Part shown: piece by piece, positions 29,301-38,000 of the stretch
Numbering within the stretch: the first letter of the stretch is position 1
Layout of the letters: every line of letters begins with the position of its first letter
Assembly: GCA_000310025.1 (NCBI GenBank)
Contig: FN649758.1
Coordinates: forward strand, 2,668,954-2,732,953
DNA: 64,000 nt
Direction: 5' to 3'
DNA from: Ectocarpus siliculosus
Lineage: Eukaryota; Sar; Phaeophyceae; Ectocarpales; Ectocarpaceae
Position numbers and translations under genes: made by a program
The notes under the pieces: generated by a model
Seen by the model: the letters and a program-made list of their open reading frames with translations, nothing else
The model's database searches: none
What the model was told of the DNA's origin: nothing

Positions 29301-32300
29301 GTGTTCGCCTGTTGCGACAAGACAAGTGCATGCCATCGTAGCTGCGTGTCAGTGTTGTGTTGATCGTGGGAAAACCCTTGGTTTAGACAAAACGGCTCCC
29401 GTACCTGAGCGGATATGTTGCGTTCTTTACTGGAGGACATTAGATTGTCGAGTATTCCGGAATGAAGCACATTGGTTCTCTCGGTTTCGGTCACCGGCTT
29501 GCCTGATGCAGACGGGGCATACGCTGGAGGTACGTCAACCATCGACGTCTATCCTGGGCCCGAAAAAAGCACGTTCTTTACTGGAGGACAATAGATTGTC
29601 GAGTATTCCGGAATGAAGCATATTGATTCTCTCGTTTTCGGTCATCGGCTTGCCTGATGCAGACGGGGCATACGCTGGAGGTACGTCAACCATCGACGTC
29701 TATCCTGGGCCCAAAAAAGCACTGCTGTTGAGTAATTATGTTAACAAACTTCCATGCCTTCCTGCAACGCCGCATCGTGCTTGTTGTCGGATATCTTGTT
29801 TTCTTGTTCTCTACGCCTCTCTTCACGTGCTCAACATCTTAACCTGCCGTATCGTGCCTCTGGCTGTCACCACCATTGGTCACTTGGCGGAGGTAGATAC
29901 GAAAGCAATACACCCAACCACATACAGCAGTAGGTCTTTTTTTCGCTCCTACAAAACTGTCGAAGTGCTATTGCCCAAGACGAGTGAGAACCGACACCCG
30001 GAGAAAACGCTCGACGAGTTGGAACAACCTCGAGACAGGTACCTATATGGCATTCAACGTGGCTTTCGAACAGCTGGTTTCTTCATCATGTGCCTGACAG
30101 AGGCATCGATCGCTCCGTGCCTCGGCTGCATGATGTTCTATCTTTTAACTTCGATTTTGGGAAATACAACCACGGTGCAAGCTTGCTTATGGGCTTAGCC
30201 CCCTTACCACGCAGAGAAATTCGGCGTTCTTCCAAAATTTGTGACATGTAAGAAAAAGAGCGAACGACGCCTGCTGATTGGATGGTGCAGACAGTTCCAT
30301 CCCTGGGTGCACGTGCAAAACTGCCTTTCCACTTGAGCCGTCTCTTGTCCAAAAGACCTATCATTTGATAGGGATTATAGACAACAAAACTGGCTGGAGC
30401 GTGGTAAACGGGGCACGAAAAGGAGTTTTTCAAGATATTTCTCTACGGGAAAGCGAGACCTTCTAACCCAAACCCTAGGTTGCCCGGTGCCTCCTATCAA
30501 CGGTGGGCTAGGTACTTCTTCCGCGCTTGCCCCTAACAGCACTTTCCACCCAAGGGTAGACAGACGCGGCGCAACTTTGCTGTTCAACCCGCGGCGTAAT
30601 CGTCCCGCGATTTGACCTGTTCATTTCCCTCATACTCCTGCACTCTACAAAGCATCCATACTAGACTAGAGTCGTCCCCGTGTACCCCGGCACCCCCCTG
30701 GTCGAGTACAGTAGTTCAAAGGAGGAGACAATCATGCCATTCTTGGCGAGGTAAAGCAGGTGAAGAAGATGGGGCCCCAAAAGCAGATCTAGCCCTAAAG
30801 GGGTTAACGTAAAGGGGTGTGGCGGTCGTCCTGATCCAGAGTATTGTACTGCTGCTGCGTGTTTTTTCTTTTTTCGCATCGCCCAGACTGCGGTGTACGT
30901 CCAAAGTCTCAAGTCTTAAGTCAAACCGCTTCTTGTGGTATGAACACGAGCCGGAACTTCCAGTGAATTCCCGACATTTGTTATTCTAAACTGTGCCCCT
31001 CGTCGCATTACAGCAGTAGTGCTGTCGTCCGTATTCCACAACTGCAGATATTTACGTTAGATTGTCATGCTGCTATGTAGGCAACCAAAGTGCACATAGT
31101 CCGCAAGACATTCAACCTCTTTTCATGCGCCGAGCGAGTGTGGCCATCACACAAAACGTTCTGACAATCTCCACCCTGATTCCTTGATGAAGAAAAGGAT
31201 TCGTGGTACAACCCCAAACGTATGCATACAACGGTACACCGAGATGAACTGCTGTATTTTTGTGCACGGAGCGAAGACCCCTCAACAGCAAGAAGCGTCT
31301 CCTGATATTGTTGGAAAACCGTACACTTTTGACCAGGATGGCAGCGAAATGCGGACACTTTGCTGAATGAGGCTGTTCATCAACCCGTTCCAAACAACGG
31401 CAGTCAAACACGGCACCCGTCCTTGTTCTATATTTAGGTAGCAGGTGCTTGGCAACACAAATAAAAATCCCCAACGCAAAGTTCTTTGTTGCCAGCCCTG
31501 TACAAGTAACGGGGATGCAAACGCACCACAGGCTATGTAGATATACACATGAGAGACTGCCGAGAACCGTCTATGCAATTGTCGAGAGGGCAAACGCAAG
31601 GCTAGCAAAACCTGTATTAAGACTCCTCCTGAAACACCTCACTCACCTGGCGTCTTTCGTTGGCGTCAGTAGTGCCCCCCACACCCAGCGCGCGAGGTTG
31701 CGGCGCGGGCACCTCCGAATCTGTCGGGCTGTCGTACTCCTCCCACGGTCTCCCTGCTGCGGGGGTCAACGACGCGGGCGCCCCCCCGGCCGCGGCTGTC
31801 AGGGGTCTACTGGCGGCGACGTCCTTCGCGTCTCGATCTCTGCGTCTGTTCTTTGGCCTGGCGGCGGTGCTGCTGCTGCTGCTGGTAACACGCTCGCCTC
31901 CTCCTGCTCCTCCTGCTCCTCCTTGTGACGACCTTACGGTCGATTGCTCTGCTGGGTGCGAGCCCCTCCGGGGGCCGCCTGCGGAGCGGCTGCTCGCCTC
32001 GTGGCGGCTGGAGGGCGCTCTGCCGCCAGTGCCGCCGTCCTCCCTGCCGCGCTGGGACGGCGCTCTCCCGCCGCCGCCGTGACGGTCGGCTGCGCGGCCC
32101 CCGTTGCCCCCGCTGCCGCGATGGTCTGGTCGGTGCCGTCTGCTGGAGGAGGATGCGGATGCTCTTGCTGCCGCTGCCTCTGTTCCTGTGGGGCCAACTG
32201 ATGAACCGCCGCCACCGCCGCCACCGCTGCGAGACGCCGGGGCTACCGCCGTCGGCCTTGACGCCGCCGAGGAGCGACGAGCGGCGGGAGCAGGCTCCAC

Positions 32301-32585
32301 AGCCCTCGTCGAGGTCATCACCACGGTGGGCGGCGGCTCGCGACGGCGCGGATGCGGAGGGTCCTCCCTAGCAATCCGCCTTAGTGCCGCCGAACGTCGC
32401 GATGCCGGGGAAGTTGGCTCTCCAGCGCCAACAGCAGCAGCAGTAGGAGCGGGGCGGTCGAACTCTTGCGACCAGTCCTCGGTGTCCGCGCTGCGGTCAG
32501 CCGCAACGCCGATGACCGCGGATTGTGTCATGGTGCTCAGTTGGCGCTGAGTTTGGCGCCTGCTGCTGCTGCCAGCTTGAGACAT
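442..32585 (-). CDS. giant multi-exon gene, TPR-like helical scaffold protein of unknown family (3' end outside window)
   Basis: I joined 44 exons on the minus strand. Each join keeps frame across a plausible splice pair, and the reading frame stays open for about 10.5 kb of coding sequence (more than 3,400 residues). Exon coordinates are in the five segment entries that follow. The protein starts with a disordered Ser/Arg/Gly-rich region carrying acidic-tryptophan motifs. It continues as amphipathic helical exons of 25-50 residues resembling tetratricopeptide or other alpha-solenoid units, interrupted by Gly/Ala/Asp-rich inserts. An acceptor just upstream of the start codon suggests an intron in the 5' UTR. 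I considered DOCK-family GEFs, TRAPP II subunits and TTC7, and found no diagnostic motif for any of them. Function is therefore unassig ned; a cytoplasmic scaffold or trafficking role is inference only. The last exon seen (663-442) ends in a donor, so the gene continues left of the window. Confidence is high that this is one coding locus and low for function. Confidence 0.75.
3744..3769. repeat. (GGGAT)n microsatellite
   Basis: Four to five GGGAT units in tandem inside an intron of the giant gene. They are too few and too internal to be telomeric. Confidence 0.8.
4304..4450. repeat. imperfect tandem repeat, two copies of about 71-77 bp
   Basis: Both copies begin gagcta (4304 and 4381), share acacggaaacgcggccg (4323 and 4394, 71 bases apart), and continue with tatcta/catcta, a T-rich run and a ggtat/ggtaa-atgatata-like end. 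The repeat lies in the intron between exons 39 and 40 upstream side of the giant gene and has no reading frame. It may be two copies of a small non-autonomous element or a local duplication. Confidence 0.6.
8708..14029 (-). CDS. giant gene, exons 25-33: TPR-like core (exon 25 spans an assembly gap)
   Basis: Exons: 14029-13497 (broken by the 13597-13696 gap), 13137-12893, 12108-12017, 11557-11408, 11008-10848, 10448-10315, 10007-9867, 9385-9108, 8794-8708. Exon 26 is the most TPR-like unit of the gene: GDPTSALQWIGIALAVS followed by GRLMYLRGRCYQLHMAQTLE. Others include AEEAFNLALDYFCSADDVYH, LALALLNAAEVNWLMG, CYQAWKEAAGLLSLIHL and a compact domain with HGLLQRATRLAFVLSG and LLAGWALLDGWVKLYPSEDK. 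Exon 25 enters as SHRRTTSGGGNEYRLNSS and leaves as GDKYVYEMVAMVKNVDFLVL; the stretch between is degraded and partly duplicated by the gap (see findings). The exon 29 to 30 join needs a GC donor (GGCAG|gcaagc at 10848/10847) to keep frame. Confidence 0.72.
13487..13806. other. assembly gap (100 N, 13597-13696) flanked by a degraded duplicate
   Basis: The gap is exactly 100 N. The 100 bases before it (13487-13586) and the 100 after it (13697-13796) match at a constant offset of 210 without gaps, at roughly two thirds identity. The right copy is full of homopolymer runs, as in a poor read end. Both read as the end of the same exon. The two contigs therefore most likely overlap, and the gap has duplicated about 110 bases. 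The degraded sequence extends on the right to about 13,930. Confidence 0.8.
14434..19875 (-). CDS. giant gene, exons 15-24: helical repeat (TPR-like) body with a Gly-rich exon
   Basis: Exons: 19875-19783, 19494-19392, 18991-18910, 18637-18502, 17619-17514, 16967-16874, 16449-16369, 16071-15462, 15053-14969, 14529-14434 (residues about 1856-2350). Most are 80-136-base exons, each coding one helical hairpin: AGAYLELLLPSYKALPED, AAFAMGLLATKKDDSELAEA, YEYGILALERATECFWECSG, LNEFVYLAKEISRMLKEE, GWYLEAESYLATTSRLLSG, AACEAALERVVLEADEALAT. This pattern, with small residues at TPR-like spacing, is why I call it an alpha-solenoid. The exon at 16071-15462 is an extreme Gly-rich insert ending in a clear helix (YELQMRMVEILMESLQYTRA). 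All phases chain correctly. The acceptor of exon 16 is A-rich rather than pyrimidine-rich and is weak. Confidence 0.75.
19006..19033. repeat. (TTCG)n microsatellite
   Basis: About six TTCG/GTTC units just upstream (on the minus strand) of the acceptor of exon 17 of the giant gene, where they occupy the position of the pyrimidine tract. Confidence 0.75.
20197..25503 (-). CDS. giant gene, exons 9-14, including a 1.9-kb Ser/Arg/Gly-rich exon
   Basis: Exons: 25503-25423, 25040-24754, 24065-23747, 23459-21537, 21240-21031, 20726-20197 (residues 739-1855). Exons 9-10 are clearly structured (VFLECSMSTWRLGERESC; TYTMFQHTLKMLEIASLLL). Exon 11 starts structured (FSLVELRATVHHLGDIV), passes through an Asp/Gly-rich insert and ends PTLVDRMPQAICTNYLRV, which runs directly into exon 12 (YARAVRGG). 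Exon 12 is 641 codons with no stop despite very biased composition: Arg/Ser/Gly-rich with Ala runs, ending LEHLPNDDDDWDE at donor GAG|gtgggc. Exon 13 is acidic (QSDDDEDDDELQ). Exon 14 has the best acceptor (pyrimidine tract then gctgcag) and starts REMVGPTGDVVHVTDILKGW, then turns Gly-rich. The 24133-24232 gap lies in the intron between exons 10 and 11, so it does not interrupt coding sequence. Confidence 0.72.
24092..24250. other. assembly gap (100 N, 24133-24232) between poly-G ends
   Basis: A run of over 20 G precedes this 100-N gap and a run of about 14 G follows it. It lies in an intron of the giant minus-strand gene: exon 10 ends at 24754 and exon 11 starts at 24065, and their phases match. 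Coding sequence is unaffected. Confidence 0.85.
25097..25166. repeat. AT/AG simple-sequence tract
   Basis: A stretch of tatata, gatagata and gagaga repeats in the intron between exons 9 and 10 of the giant gene. It is purely low complexity. Confidence 0.8.
25940..32585 (-). CDS. giant gene, exons 1-8: disordered N-terminus with acidic-Trp motifs
   Basis: Exons: 32585-31647, 29308-29021, 28696-28481, 28051-27867, 27429-27247, 26989-26882, 26607-26433, 26059-25940 (residues 1-738 of the model). The start codon at 32585 is the first ATG after a T-rich acceptor (tttttttcag at about 32612); an in-frame ATG at 32531 is an alternative. Exon 1 is 313 codons of Ser/Arg/Gly/Ala low complexity ending at the strong donor CAG|gtgagtg. 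Exon 2 is Ser/His/Gln-rich. Exons 1, 3 and 5 carry TEDWSQEFD, GEDDWDT and TDTDW-type acidic Trp motifs (the last reads ADTDWDLELG). Exons 5-8 become helical (RANIAEGLKALLRG, KRADLYRTKNELRAANSRLV). The acceptor of exon 3 lies about 45 bp from its pyrimidine tract and is the least certain boundary. The start of exon 8 could be 12-15 bases further in. Confidence 0.7.
29421..29722. repeat. 151-bp tandem direct duplication
   Basis: Two head-to-tail copies, 29421-29571 and 29572-29722, with about eight substitutions plus a small indel in an A run. Both contain gattgtcgagtattccgg and gatgcagacggggcatacg. The duplication sits in the 2.3-kb first coding intron of the giant gene, next to an unexplained plus-strand ORF. 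High identity points to a recent event. Confidence 0.9.
29623..30198 (+). other. unexplained ORF inside an intron of the giant gene
   Basis: An open frame of 191 codons on the plus strand, starting with a non-ATG codon inside the second copy of the 151-bp duplication. The middle is ordinary soluble-looking sequence (KTLDELEQPRDRYLYG) and the end is hydrophobic (CLGCMMFYLLTSILG). No splice sites, start codon context or family motif support a gene. It could be a fragment of a mobile element or a chance frame. Unlike the GC-rich shadow frames in this window it lies in AT-richer sequence, where an open frame of this length is less expected. Confidence 0.15.
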
Positions 32586-34795
32586 CTCGCCTCGTCCTTG
32601 ACCTGCTGTTGTTGCTGAAAAAAACGCGACCGCGGTGGCTCCTTTTTTCTCTAGTGTTCGGGCGTGGCAACGGCAACGCAACGCTCTGCGCCACACACAA
32701 CCCCTAACTTACCCTGGATTCATTCCCCCGCGTGCCTCCCGTGTCAGCACCGTCCGCACTACACTTTTGCGGTCACGCGCGGCGCTCTAACTCTTTCCAC
32801 CTCAACAGAGAACACAGAGCACGGAGCAGAGGGGGTAAAACGAAAACACCCCGCGCTTGAGGACAAACCCCCACCCACGCTCGCACAATGCAGCATGCGT
32901 ACCCCCTGTACACGAAAGCCAAGTTGCGCAAGCCAAAGCAAAGGCATCAACCGAAATACACCCGCCATCCCCCTCCAGCGTCGTATACGCATGCATCGCG
33001 AACGTGCGTCGTCTCACACAAGGGAACGCGCGATTTTGATGCACGTATGGCCGTCCCGTCATGCTCTACATCACCGCTGCGGTGGGATTCCACGCACCGT
33101 AGGGCGTGTCCTGGTGTTGAGGTAAGGTTTTTACTGCTGCCGATCTGCCGAGAGTAGGGGCGACAGAGGAAGGATCTTCCTATCTGCATGCCTCTCCTCC
33201 ACGACCAGCGCCACGAAGAGAGAGAGAGAGAGAGCCCTCTGGCGTAGCTGTTCCACCGGTGCCCCGTATACGTGTCTGTTGATGCGCGTGACGTGGCATG
33301 CATGCCCTAGTCGCTGTGTCTTGCTGTGCGAGAGGATACACACCGGCGGCGGCGGCAGTCGGGTGCAAGTTGTTACCGTTGGACTTTATAGCGGAGATTA
33401 CAATTGCTCACAGGAATCCCACCTGCGGGGCGGAGACCTCGAAGATGTTTGATTTTGGTTTGAACAACCCACAGCTGGGTGCTGGTTGTGTCGACTTCCA
33501 GCAAGGAGGATTTCAGTGACGACGCCAGCACTCACCTGCTCCATAGACATCTGTTGTAGAGCCTCTCTGCAGCAACATGGATGTCAGGAAGGGAACCTCG
33601 TCATGTCGCGTGTAGCGTGTGTGACACCCTCCTGGATTTTTTTTCTCCCTCTACAGCAGTAGACGACTCCCTACAATTGTCGACTTTGTGTAGAGCATTC
33701 GGCGCGAGTGAAAGCACAATACAAGGCAGGGCGGCGAGAGTACAACACCGCGTGGGAAGACAAGAACCCTGCGCAGTACGTTCAAGTAGCGGGGTCGCTT
33801 CGTAGTGTACCTTGCATGAAGAGGTGCCGAGATATCAAACCGTAGGTCCGGTCTCTTTTAACAAGACGCACAAATTCACCGAACACCCACAATGATACAA
33901 CACCACAGCAGTGCGCAGTAGACTAATAACCGTAAGAGTGCCTCGGATCCGCCAATGGCAGTGGAAAATGTTATAGACGGATCTTGGTTGGTCAGATGTT
34001 GTTGCAGGCTACGTAGACGAGAGGGCTCGAGATGCGAGGGACACCGCTCAATGTTTCCTGCGGCGCGCGCAAAAAAACTCTCGTTCTTTTGAACACACAC
34101 GCCAGGTAAAGTTTTGGATCTCCCAGCAGATTCCTCACCAGTTTCCCCCCAGATTACTCCTCATCCCCATCACCGGATATCGGACGAGAGAAGTACCCCA
34201 CCAGCTGGTAAACGTCACTGAGGTTCACAGGCGTACCGTTAATTCGCATTCGCTGCTGCTGCTGCTGTACGTTTTTCTGTCTTTTTTTGTCAGGCTGTGA
34301 TGGAATGGGGAACGCTCACGAACAAACTACCGTTGGTCGGAAGCAGCAGGTGAACGGCCGTAAGCCACATGTACCCTGTCGGTTGTTGGATGCTACAAAC
34401 TGTCTTATGAAACGTGCGTTCAGAGGATCGCTTTTTGACATTGCCGTTGAAAGGATTCTTCTAACGTTCGCTTTGAGAGCTAACCCAACATTGTTTGATC
34501 GCTCCGCCAGCAGTGAATGAGAGGAAGTTCAGGCCAAGCGACCGATACCCCAACATCCGATTGCCTCTCTCGAGCAAGTCGTGCAACACACACCGCGCCA
34601 AGAGCGCCATGTCTAGGCGACACACGAAAATAACATAGTGTTCTTAGATCCACGCAACTCCCGAGTAACATGCTGCCACGGCCCGGCGCCTTACGTAGAA
34701 TCGCACCCCGCGAGACGAAGAGGTCGCTGCCCATCACCACCAGCGTACATGGTCATGGGATAACCCCTGTTGCCCCTGGTGCAACTCCTCCACAG
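32586..34795. promoter_or_regulatory. divergent intergenic region between the giant gene and the gelsolin gene
   Basis: About 2.2-2.4 kb between two genes transcribed away from each other, so both promoters and 5' UTRs must lie here. On the minus side a T-rich acceptor at about 32612 implies a 5' UTR intron. On the plus side an acceptor at 34795 (ctcctccacag) opens the frame that runs into the first coding exon, implying a 5' exon further left that I could not place. Simple tracts include (GA)n at about 33218-33232 and (GCT)n at about 34253-34265. No TATA box or other element is convincing. Confidence 0.5.
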
Positions 34796-35012
34796 GTCGA
34801 ACTCATCTTCCCCCCCGCCAGAGCGAGTCACCCGGCTCCGCAGGCCCCGAGAGAAAACGGCGCAGCAGCCTTGCATCATCCCGGCGCCTACGCCCACGTG
34901 CACGCCGACGCCAACGCCGACAGTGACGCCGTCGAACACGCCCAAGCCTACCCCGTCAAGGAAGGCCGCGCATCTCGCCGGTAGCTGCCGGGCGTCGTCC
35001 TCGTCCTCTTCC

Positions 35013-38000
35013 ATGTCGCCCGTGCGCCTCGAGACTACCACGGTCGCTTCTCGCCTCCCCCCCGTCCCGGCGTTCCCGTCTCACGTACCACCCTCTCTCG
35101 ACAAGGCAGCCGGAGCTAAGTCAGCCTGTCCTCCTGCTGCAGCTGGTGTTCCGGCCGCCCCCCCAGCTGCGCGGGTACGTGGGGCGGACAAAGGAGACGC
35201 AAGTCCATCGCGTGTTTTGAGGGATCTGGCGGGACAGCTTGGTGGGCAAGGGGCATCGTCACGTGATGGGCTGGGGGTCGTCGGGAAGGTGGGGCACGCA
35301 GGGGGTGTTGCCGGTGCTGCGGGAGTCTCTAGACAGCCCGGGCCGGGGCGTCCGCGGCAGGGTGATGCCAGTCTACCGACGGCACCGTCAATCGAGTCAG
35401 AGGTGAGGCTGCGGAGCTTTCAGGCTGCTTGTGTGGCTTGGCACGCTGGTCGACACGGCTGCAGATATGGCGTGGAGAAAGTCGACCGATGTAGCTGAAC
35501 CGCCCGGACGTGTCGGGCTAGGCGGTGGGGTGTGTGGGCTATTGCGGTTGACCATGTTTGTGTGTCCGCGAAGTGTAACATCCGAATGGTGCTGTGTGTT
35601 GTGAGGTGATATGCGGCTGAGTAGCCTCAAGGCATTCCGCTCGGGCACGAAAACGTTTGATACAACTTGTCGTTTCTTGTTTATGTTTTGATTTTGCGTT
35701 GGGCTATTGTCCCTCAGAGTACTTGATGCCTCGTGCCCCACCTTTGCCTCATTTGAGACTCTCACCCCTGTCTGTCCTCGCTGCGACAACATGAAGCACA
35801 ACACACACACATATTTCTGCCTTTTCGCCAGAGAATAGCCTAGCCTCCCCCATGACGCTTCCTCACGGAGTCACCTTTAGAGGCGTTTCCGGTTTCTCAC
35901 GGTACTGAAACTGACGTCTTTTCATTCGTCAGCTGGTTAGCGAGGTCGATGCTAACAACAAAGATTTACCTCACATACACAGGTCACGGCGATGTTCGAT
36001 GAGTCGCATGGGACGCTGCGACTGTCCCGCGATAGCCTCGGCGACGAGAGAGTGCCCTCGCTGTCTCTGGAGAGGCTGAAGAATTCCTACCGGACGAGGA
36101 GAGGCGGCGTTCGCTCTTGGACAACCGCGGGGATGTCCAACGAAGGTGACTCTTGACTGACGTCGGTCGCTGTTGCTTAGAGGGCTGGGGAAGGAAAGAC
36201 GCTGGCGCATCACCAGGTTTCGTGTCAGGTTGGGGGCAAGGGCGCCGGGCGTTGGTTGTGGGCGAAACCCATGAACGCCGGTCATGTTCGTTCGCATCTT
36301 ATCTGTACAGGGCATCTCACACACATGAACCCCGTACAAGCAAAACCCCAGCTCCTTTCCTCGGTGGTACTGTGGCGTGAACCTTTCCGCACGCACGCTG
36401 ATCTCCCCTACTTGGCACCCAGGCCATGGAAGGCCGGTACCCACTGCCCTCGTGGAGGTGGAGCACGGTCGTTTGGGGGTCCTTTCCTCCACCGACGCGT
36501 ACTTGTTCCATTTCAAGGAGAGTAGACCTCCATCGCCGTGCGGTGGCAGCGGCAGCAGCAGCGGCAGCAGCAGCGGCAGCAGCGTGGTAGCACATCTAGC
36601 CGGCGTCGACGAGGCCGGAGATGAAAACGATCCAGAACTGCAGCTGGTGTACGTTTGGATTGGCCGCGACGCTGGGGTGGAGGCATGCGCCGCAGCACGG
36701 GCGCAGGTTAGTGAAGGGTTTTGTTTTTGTGGTTGGCTATTGGCTATCCAGGTGGTCACGAGAGTGGGTAGGGCGGGGGGGGACTGGACTGACGGGGAGG
36801 ACCAATGTTTTGCCGCCACGTCCTACTCTGCGTACGCTGGGTGGGCCTGGAGCTCGTTTCCAAGCTTGCCGTTGCGCTACTGTGGAACAACGAATGTTTT
36901 GGCACCTCTTCCAGTAGGCACTACTACGTGCGCGCTGCGTTTTGAAAGAGAAACGTGTCAAACCTTTCCGTCTTTTTTCTCGCTTGCATGATTGCTTGCC
37001 AGGGAAAACGGCTGCTGAAGGACCAACCACCTACGGCCCCGTCGACGCCGCTCCTGGAGGTGGAACAGGGGCAGGAGCCGGCCTTGTTTCTGGCACTCTT
37101 TTCGTACATGTTGCCTCCCCTGGCGGTTGTGGTGCTTCAAGGCCACGACCAGACGCCGGACGTCAGGCAAGGTTTTTTGTAGCGCCTACAATACTTCTTG
37201 ACAAACGCACCGGATGATGGTCGGAATTTGTGTTAGGGCTATTGGTTGTGACAAGAGAGCATGACAAGACGCTCAAAAGGCAAGCATGACTGCTTGAACT
37301 CTCCCCTCCCCCTCTTTTCCGCGGGCGTTCTTCTGTTGACAGGGTGCTAGAACTGCAGGAGAACCCTTGCCTCCAGGGATCGGGCATAGTCATCGCCGTG
37401 GAGGGGCCGTGTTCGGCGTCCCTTCTCGCGAAACACGGGCCCTTGCCGGACCGCAGCTACATCTGCCTCGTCCGCCCACGTAGCCGTAGGGTCGGCAGCG
37501 CCAACGAAAAAGGCGGCGTTCACTTCTGTGGGGGTGAACGGGTCGGCACTTTCGACGAAGGCTACTACTGGCACGGTGTTGGGGAGACTGCTGCTGTGGA
37601 AGGGGTGAGTTCGAAGCTTGGGGATGAGGTTTGTGGAGGGGGGGAGGCGCAGATGGAATTTGGGACTTCCTAGTTGCGGCCCATAAAAAAGATGTGCGTT
37701 AGAGGGAGTGGGGGTTGTGGCCAAGGGTGTCTCTCGCAGCTATACTTATTTTCGTGTATTGCCAAGGCAGACGCCCTACCTCCTTCCTGTCAATTGAGCT
37801 GGGTGTCTTGCGCATTTTGGCGTGACCAACCACCCCACTTGTCCCCTCCTCTGCACACGTCCAGGTTGGTATCCTCCTGTGTCAGCAAGTTGACCGCATG
37901 TTTCCCTCGCCGTCGCCGTTGACGACGGCCCGCGGTAAGGGCAAGGGCAGTGGCAGGAGGCGCCGCGGCATCGGCGGTGCAGGGCTCTTCGGCGGAATGA

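Noticed and set aside
31660-32550. Plus-strand ORFs opposite the first exon of the giant gene
   Set aside because: The minus frame ends at an excellent donor (CAG|gtgagtg) and continues in phase into 29308-29021; the plus frames lack splice sites.
442-32585. DOCK-family GEF, TRAPP II subunit or TTC7 identity for the giant gene
   Set aside because: Helical exons and a beta-like segment recall these families, but no signature block of any could be seen. Naming one would be a guess.
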